A stretch of 8,027 nt of DNA from Bacillota bacterium (GTDB lineage Bacteria > Bacillota > Clostridia > Oscillospirales > Oscillospiraceae), in NCBI GenBank assembly GCA_029268085.1, contig JAJUHD010000119.1, forward strand, positions 1 through 8,027, given 5' to 3'. This document shows positions 4,788 to 8,027 of this stretch, in pieces. Under the pieces are notes generated by a model. That model was not told where the DNA came from, ran no database searches, and saw only the letters and a list, made by a program, of their open reading frames with translations. The translations under genes and the position numbers were made by a program. The first letter of the stretch is position 1, and each line of letters begins with the position of its first letter.

Positions 4788-5609
4788 ATGGAATATACCT
4801 ATGAATACTTTAAAGAAAGCAGTGATTTTCTTAAAAGCAAAGTAAACTACACGCCTGAAATAGCAATAATCTTAGGTTCATGCCTTGGCCCTTTTGCCGA
4901 ACAGATCGAAGATCCCATTATCGTCGACTATAAGGATATTCCGAACTTCCTTGTTTCCACCGCTCCTTCTCACGCAGGCAAACTGATCTTCGGCACAGTA
5001 TGCGGACGTAAGGTGGTCTGCATGTCCGGACGCTTCCACACATATGAAGGCTATTCCTATGAACAGCTTGTCCTCCCCATCCGCGTTTTCAAACTGCTCG
5101 GCGTCAAAGCGACTATCCTTACAAATGCCGCCGGCGCTATCAACTCAGCTTACCGGCCGGGCGATATTATGATTATTTCTGACCATATCAAACTCAACGG
5201 CGACAGTCCGCTCCGCGGGAAAAACATTTCCGAGTTCGGCCCTCGCTTTTTTGATACCACCCATATGTATACTCCGGAGCTGCGCAAGCTGGCTCTCGAG
5301 TGCGCTGAGGGCTCCGGTCTCACCGTGCATGAAGGCGTCTATTTCTTTTTCACCGGCCCTCAATTTGAAACTCCGGCCGAAATTCGCGCCGCACGCATCC
5401 TTGGCGGTGACGCCGCGGGAATGTCCACTGTTACCGAGGCTCTTACCGCCGCTCACTGCGGCATGCCGCTTTTGGGACTTTCGGTAATGACCAACATGGC
5501 AGCCGGAGTGCTTGACAGCCCGCTTACAAGTGAAGAGGTTGACGAAACCGCTAAAGTCATTTCCGGCAGATTCAGCGAATATGTGAAAACCATCATCAGC
5601 CGTATGTGA
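4788..5609 (+). CDS. 6-oxopurine nucleoside phosphorylase, probably for 5'-deoxy/5'-methylthio-inosine
   Basis: Encodes 273 residues of the trimeric purine nucleoside phosphorylase (PNP/MTAP) family, which cleaves a nucleoside with phosphate to base plus (deoxy)ribose-1-phosphate. Landmarks: LGSCLG phosphate loop (S31), APSHAGKL (H62), GRFHTYEGY (R82, H84, Y86), LTNAAGAIN (111-119), FGPRF (150-154), GPQFETPAEIR (E194), GMSTVTEA (M212, S213) and MTNMAAG (N236). E194 and N236 equal human PNP Glu201 and Asn243, the pair that selects 6-oxopurines; MTA phosphorylases have Asp instead of Asn. Human His257, which contacts the ribose 5'-OH and is kept as PLSH in related bacterial enzymes, is Ser248 here (PLTSEEV). 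With a deaminase next door, an inosine analogue lacking the 5'-OH is the likely substrate; ordinary inosine or guanosine phosphorolysis remains possible. AGGAGG (4774-4779) fixes the start. Confidence 0.88.
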   Translation: MEYTYEYFKESSDFLKSKVNYTPEIAIILGSCLGPFAEQIEDPIIVDYKDIPNFLVSTAPSHAGKLIFGTVCGRKVVCMSGRFHTYEGYSYEQLVLPIRVFKLLGVKATILTNAAGAINSAYRPGDIMIISDHIKLNGDSPLRGKNISEFGPRFFDTTHMYTPELRKLALECAEGSGLTVHEGVYFFFTGPQFETPAEIRAARILGGDAAGMSTVTEALTAAHCGMPLLGLSVMTNMAAGVLDSPLTSEEVDETAKVISGRFSEYVKTIISRM

Positions 5610-5618
5610 GGGCAGAAT

Positions 5619-6917
5619 ATGAGATTTCTTCTGAAAAACTGTTCCATACTTGCAACAGAAAACGGGGAATTCCGTCTTCTGCGAAACGCTTTCCTCGGCA
5701 TCAGCGGTGCCATTATCGACTACATCGGCGAAGAAAAACCCTCCTCCGCCTACGATTCGGAAAAGGACATGGGCGGCAAGCTGCTCGCGCCCGGCCTTGT
5801 CAACTGCCACGGCCATACGCCGATGGTTCTTCTTCGCGGAATAGGAAGTGACCTTCCTCTTCAGGAATGGCTTTTTGACAAAATGATGCCTATCGAGGAT
5901 CGTTTAACCGCCGAAGATATCCGCGTTGGCAATCAGCTTGCGCTGCTTGAGATGATAGCCTGCGGAACCACCAGCTATTCGGACATGTATTTCGAGCCGC
6001 AGACAGCCGTTGAGAACGCGATAGACGCAGGTATCCGCGCAAACCTCTGCCGCCCTGTCCAGTGCTTTGACTCCAGCGAGAAATACAGCGAGAATATTCG
6101 TGCCAAACAGTCTATTGAGCTCTTCCGCGCCTTCAACGGCGCTGCCGACGGGCGAATCAGAATCGACTTCGCCATCCATGCGGAATATACCAATTTCCCC
6201 CACATCGTTGAGGCCTACTCCGCGGATTGCAAAGATATGGGCTCTCGGATGCAGATCCATCTGTCCGAAACAAAGAAAGAGCATGATGATTGTGTGGAGA
6301 AGTACGGCAAGACTCCGGCAGAATGGTTTCGTGATTTGGGAACTTTCGATTCGCCGACATCCGCCGCTCACTGCGTATGGGTTACCGAAAGCGATATGGA
6401 TATTCTGAAATTAAAAGGTGTAAGCGTTGTCCACAACCCCACCAGCAACCTGAAGCTGGGCAGCGGGTTTGCCCCTATCCCTAAAATGCTGGAAATGGGC
6501 ATAAACGTGACCCTCGGCACAGACGGCGCGGCAAGCAACAACAACCTTAACATGATGGAGGAAATGCACCTTGCTTCAATCATGCATAACGGCTATACAC
6601 ATGATCCCATCCTTATGAAGCCGGCTCAGGTTCTGAAGATGGCAACCGCGAACGGCGCAAGGCTTCAGGGCCGTGACGACACCGGTTCGCTTGAAGTCGG
6701 CAAAAAAGCGGACATCATTGCGTTCGATTTGGACAAGCCTCATCTGATGCCCGGCTTTGACCTAATGGCACTTTTGACATATGCTGCGCAGGGCAGCGAT
6801 GTGTGCATGACCATGGTTGACGGAAAGGTGCTCTATGAAAACGGCGAGTTTTTTACCTTGGATGAAGAGAAGATCCGATACGAGTTCAATGCGGCGCTGA
6901 AACGCATCTACGGATGA
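5619..6917 (+). CDS. mtaD: MtaD-type 5'-methylthioadenosine / SAH / 5'-deoxyadenosine deaminase
   Basis: Encodes 432 residues, the normal length for the MtaD branch of the amidohydrolase superfamily. Deaminates adenosine analogues modified at the 5' position to the inosine analogues, releasing ammonia. Visible landmarks: metal-binding NCHGHTPMVLLRG (H64, H66), PLQEWLFDKMMPIED with W84 and E93 of the substrate pocket, IHAEYT (H187), HLSET (H214, E217), AAHC (H251), and LGTDGAASNNNLNMMEEM with catalytic metal ligand D302. The C-terminal GSLEVGKKADIIAFD is the returning beta-sandwich segment. The ATG lies nine bases after the phosphorylase stop, and GAGGG (5608-5612) overlaps that stop, so translation is probably coupled. 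This coupling to a 6-oxopurine phosphorylase suggests the two act in sequence. MTA, SAH and 5'-deoxyadenosine cannot be told apart from motifs alone; guanine or atrazine-type hydrolases fit less well. Confidence 0.9.
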   Translation: MRFLLKNCSILATENGEFRLLRNAFLGISGAIIDYIGEEKPSSAYDSEKDMGGKLLAPGLVNCHGHTPMVLLRGIGSDLPLQEWLFDKMMPIEDRLTAEDIRVGNQLALLEMIACGTTSYSDMYFEPQTAVENAIDAGIRANLCRPVQCFDSSEKYSENIRAKQSIELFRAFNGAADGRIRIDFAIHAEYTNFPHIVEAYSADCKDMGSRMQIHLSETKKEHDDCVEKYGKTPAEWFRDLGTFDSPTSAAHCVWVTESDMDILKLKGVSVVHNPTSNLKLGSGFAPIPKMLEMGINVTLGTDGAASNNNLNMMEEMHLASIMHNGYTHDPILMKPAQVLKMATANGARLQGRDDTGSLEVGKKADIIAFDLDKPHLMPGFDLMALLTYAAQGSDVCMTMVDGKVLYENGEFFTLDEEKIRYEFNAALKRIYG

Positions 6918-6983
6918 CCGCTTTTATCCTAGAATCCGCAACCGTTGGGCAATATTTTAAATACTCAACACTGATGCATATTT

Positions 6984-7012
6984 AAAAAAGAAGCGGGCTT
7001 TCACTCCGCTTC
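6984..7012 (-). terminator. Intrinsic terminator of the DeoR-family gene
   Basis: On the minus strand, GAAGCGG (7006-7012) pairs with CCGCTTC (6990-6996) around a 9-base loop and is followed by six T residues (6984-6989), eight bases after the TAA stop. This is a classic rho-independent terminator. On the plus strand the stem is followed by CTCAGATTTTATTTT, so it may also stop the convergent deaminase transcript. Confidence 0.85.
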
Positions 7013-7020
7013 CTCAGATT

Positions 7021-7782
7021 TTATTTTCCTTCCAGAAGATTTACCTTTTTCTTCTCGAACAGCTTACGCCACGCATCGTCCACCGGTTCATCCGTGATAA
7101 CATAATCGAGTTTTTCCACGTCACATGTGGCGATGAAGCCGGTCTTGCCGAACTTGGTATGGTCGGCCAAAAGATACACAATATCAGAGTTTTCAATGAC
7201 ATTGCGGCGAACATCGGCGATCTTTTCGTCAGAGTCGTTCAGCCCGCGTGTCAGGTCGATAGCTCTGCACGAGAGGAACGCCTTGTCTACGCAATGCTGC
7301 TGAAGATACTTAACCGTTTCAAGTCCAAAAAAGCCCTCCAGCGAATTGTTGAATATGCCGCCTGTGGAAATCAGCTGAATATTGGGGCAACCGGACAGCC
7401 GTCCGATAACGCGGTGTGAATTCGTTACAACAGTTAGAGGAATCTGGGCAATCTCATCGCAAAGAGAGAGGACTGTCGTGGAATGATCCAAAAAGATGCA
7501 GTCATTAGGAGAGATAAAACGGACCGCCTGCTTGCAAATGACCCGCTTTGCGTCTACCAGCAGTTCGCTCTTTACAGTGTTTGGCACGTCGACCGCCTTG
7601 CGATCCTTAACAACAGCACCTCCGTATGACCGAAGTAAAAAACCCTCCTTCTCCAAATCCTCAAAGTCCCGTCGGATTGTCTGGCCGCTTACATTGAACT
7701 TCTTTGCCATGGCCGCCACCGTCGCGGTCTTATATTCAAGCATATATCGCTTGATTTCTTCTCTTCTCTGCACCGTCATCAT
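7021..7782 (-). CDS. DeoR-family transcriptional repressor
   Basis: Encodes 253 residues, standard for the DeoR family. The N-terminus (about 1-57) is a winged helix: TATVAAMAKKFNVSGQTIRRDF (positions 19-40) is the helix-turn-helix, followed by the signature DLEKEGFLLRSYGGAV (42-57). Residues about 75-235 form the DeoRC sugar-phosphate sensing domain, including DHSTTVLSL (99-107), LISTGG (137-142), LEGFFG (148-153) and LLADHTKFGK (204-213). Proteins of this type usually repress sugar catabolic genes and release DNA on binding a sugar phosphate. It lies convergent to the deaminase, so it is the natural regulator of both flanking salvage operons; a 5-deoxyribose- or 5-deoxyribulose-phosphate effector would fit but is an inference. 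Two ATGs are in tandem; the first (7780-7782) is nearer the AGGAAAGGG element. Confidence 0.92.
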   Translation of the reverse strand: MMTVQRREEIKRYMLEYKTATVAAMAKKFNVSGQTIRRDFEDLEKEGFLLRSYGGAVVKDRKAVDVPNTVKSELLVDAKRVICKQAVRFISPNDCIFLDHSTTVLSLCDEIAQIPLTVVTNSHRVIGRLSGCPNIQLISTGGIFNNSLEGFFGLETVKYLQQHCVDKAFLSCRAIDLTRGLNDSDEKIADVRRNVIENSDIVYLLADHTKFGKTGFIATCDVEKLDYVITDEPVDDAWRKLFEKKKVNLLEGK

Positions 7783-7851
7783 AGCTGCTAAAACCCTTTC
7801 CTACTATGTTAAAAAACTTAAATAAACGATATGACCGTAAATGAAACACAA

Positions 7852-7866
7852 TTTGTCCGTTTCTGT
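7852..7866 (+). promoter_or_regulatory. Copy C of the shared motif, candidate autoregulatory site
   Basis: TTTGTCCGTTTCTGT matches 13 of 15 bases with TTTGTTAGTTTCTGT at 4674-4688, and resembles copy A (4604-4617). It lies in the leader of the DeoR-family gene, about 70 bases before its start codon. Occurrence at both the regulator and the divergent salvage promoters suggests a common DNA-binding protein, most simply this DeoR-family protein. Confidence 0.5.
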
Positions 7867-7904
7867 GAAAATAACAACCGCTTTCTGGAACGCATTTCTG
7901 CTAT

Positions 7905-7918
7905 TTAGGCGTGCCTAA
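7905..7918. promoter_or_regulatory. Palindrome TTAGGC-GT-GCCTAA in the DeoR-family leader
   Basis: Perfect 6-bp arms around a 2-base centre, just downstream of the predicted start site (about 7930). The TTAGG...CCTAA form resembles operators of DtxR/MntR-type metal regulators, but a DeoR operator or chance is equally possible. Confidence 0.4.
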
Positions 7919-7936
7919 TTCCAGTTTGCTGCCGTA

Positions 7937-7965
7937 ATTATGTCATAGAAATACGGATTCGTCAA
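7937..7965 (-). promoter_or_regulatory. Promoter of the DeoR-family gene
   Basis: On the minus strand, TTGACG (7960-7965) and CATAAT (7937-7942) are separated by 17 bases, with TGA before the -10 (extended -10). Each box has one mismatch to consensus. It predicts a start near 7930 and a leader of about 150 bases, long for a simple regulator gene. Confidence 0.7.
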
Positions 7966-7977
7966 CAATCTTGTTGA
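7962..7977. promoter_or_regulatory. Palindrome TCAACAA-TC-TTGTTGA over the -35 box
   Basis: Perfect 7-bp arms around a 2-base centre. Four bases of the left arm lie inside the -35 box (7960-7965) of the DeoR-family promoter, the classic position for a repressor site. No clear second copy was found near the divergent salvage promoters. Confidence 0.45.
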
Positions 7978-8027
7978 TTTATGGAGATTTTAACATAGTA
8001 TTTTTTAACCAAAGCGTAAAATCTAAT

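Larger units (their letters stand above)
7802..8000. repeat. 13-bp perfect inverted repeat flanking the DeoR-family promoter region
   Basis: TACTATGTTAAAA (7802-7814) recurs as its exact complement TTTTAACATAGTA (7988-8000). The two copies bracket the promoter and leader, 173 bases apart. They are AT-rich but contiguous and perfect. They could be paired protein-binding sites for looping, or chance. A second arm pair, AGATTTTA/TAAAATCT (7985-7992 and 8017-8024), overlaps the right copy. Confidence 0.45.

Noticed and set aside
5145..5816. 223-codon minus-strand frame opposite the phosphorylase and deaminase genes
   Set aside because: It spans the antisense of two clearly assigned genes, including their junction, and has no family features.

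Overview
The window looks like a chromosomal segment from an anaerobic Clostridia-type Firmicute, perhaps of the Ruminococcaceae/Oscillospiraceae kind. The signs are strong AGGAGG ribosome-binding sites, tRNAs with encoded CCA ends, textbook TTGACA/TATAAT-type promoters, AT-rich spacers, and a ferredoxin-dependent 2-oxoacid oxidoreductase subunit. The taxon is an inference from style and gene content.

Layout: (1) 1-1045, plus strand: the last codons of a probable iorA, then iorB (indolepyruvate ferredoxin oxidoreductase, beta subunit), a strong hairpin, and a small divergent Smr-domain protein. (2) 1106-1865: a tRNA operon with its own promoter, Gly(TCC)-Arg(TCT)-His(GTG)-Gln(TTG)-Lys(TTT), followed by structured non-coding DNA. 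(3) 2033-4439, minus strand: a three-gene operon read GNAT acetyltransferase, class II aldolase, MtnA-type sugar-1-phosphate isomerase. (4) 4440-4787: a divergent regulatory region with a candidate promoter for each direction and a repeated motif. (5) 4788-6917, plus strand: a coupled pair, a 6-oxopurine nucleoside phosphorylase and an MtaD-type MTA/SAH/5'-deoxyadenosine deaminase. (6) 7021-7782, minus strand: a convergent DeoR-family repressor with a good terminator and an elaborate upstream region.

Regions 3-6 read as one functional unit. The deaminase would convert 5'-methylthioadenosine and/or 5'-deoxyadenosine (the by-product of radical-SAM enzymes) to the inosine analogue. The phosphorylase would split this into hypoxanthine and a 5-modified ribose-1-phosphate. 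The MtnA-like isomerase would make the ribulose-1-phosphate, and the class II aldolase would cleave it to DHAP plus acetaldehyde or (methylthio)acetaldehyde. This would be a deaminase-first version of the DHAP shunt / 5-deoxyribose disposal pathway that needs neither nucleosidase nor sugar kinase. The phosphorylase keeps the Glu/Asn pair for 6-oxopurines but has Ser where related enzymes have the His that contacts the ribose 5'-OH, which fits a substrate lacking that hydroxyl. A 15-base motif recurs in the divergent promoter region and in the DeoR leader, suggesting that the DeoR protein controls the cluster and itself. All functional assignments are read from sequence; none has been tested here.
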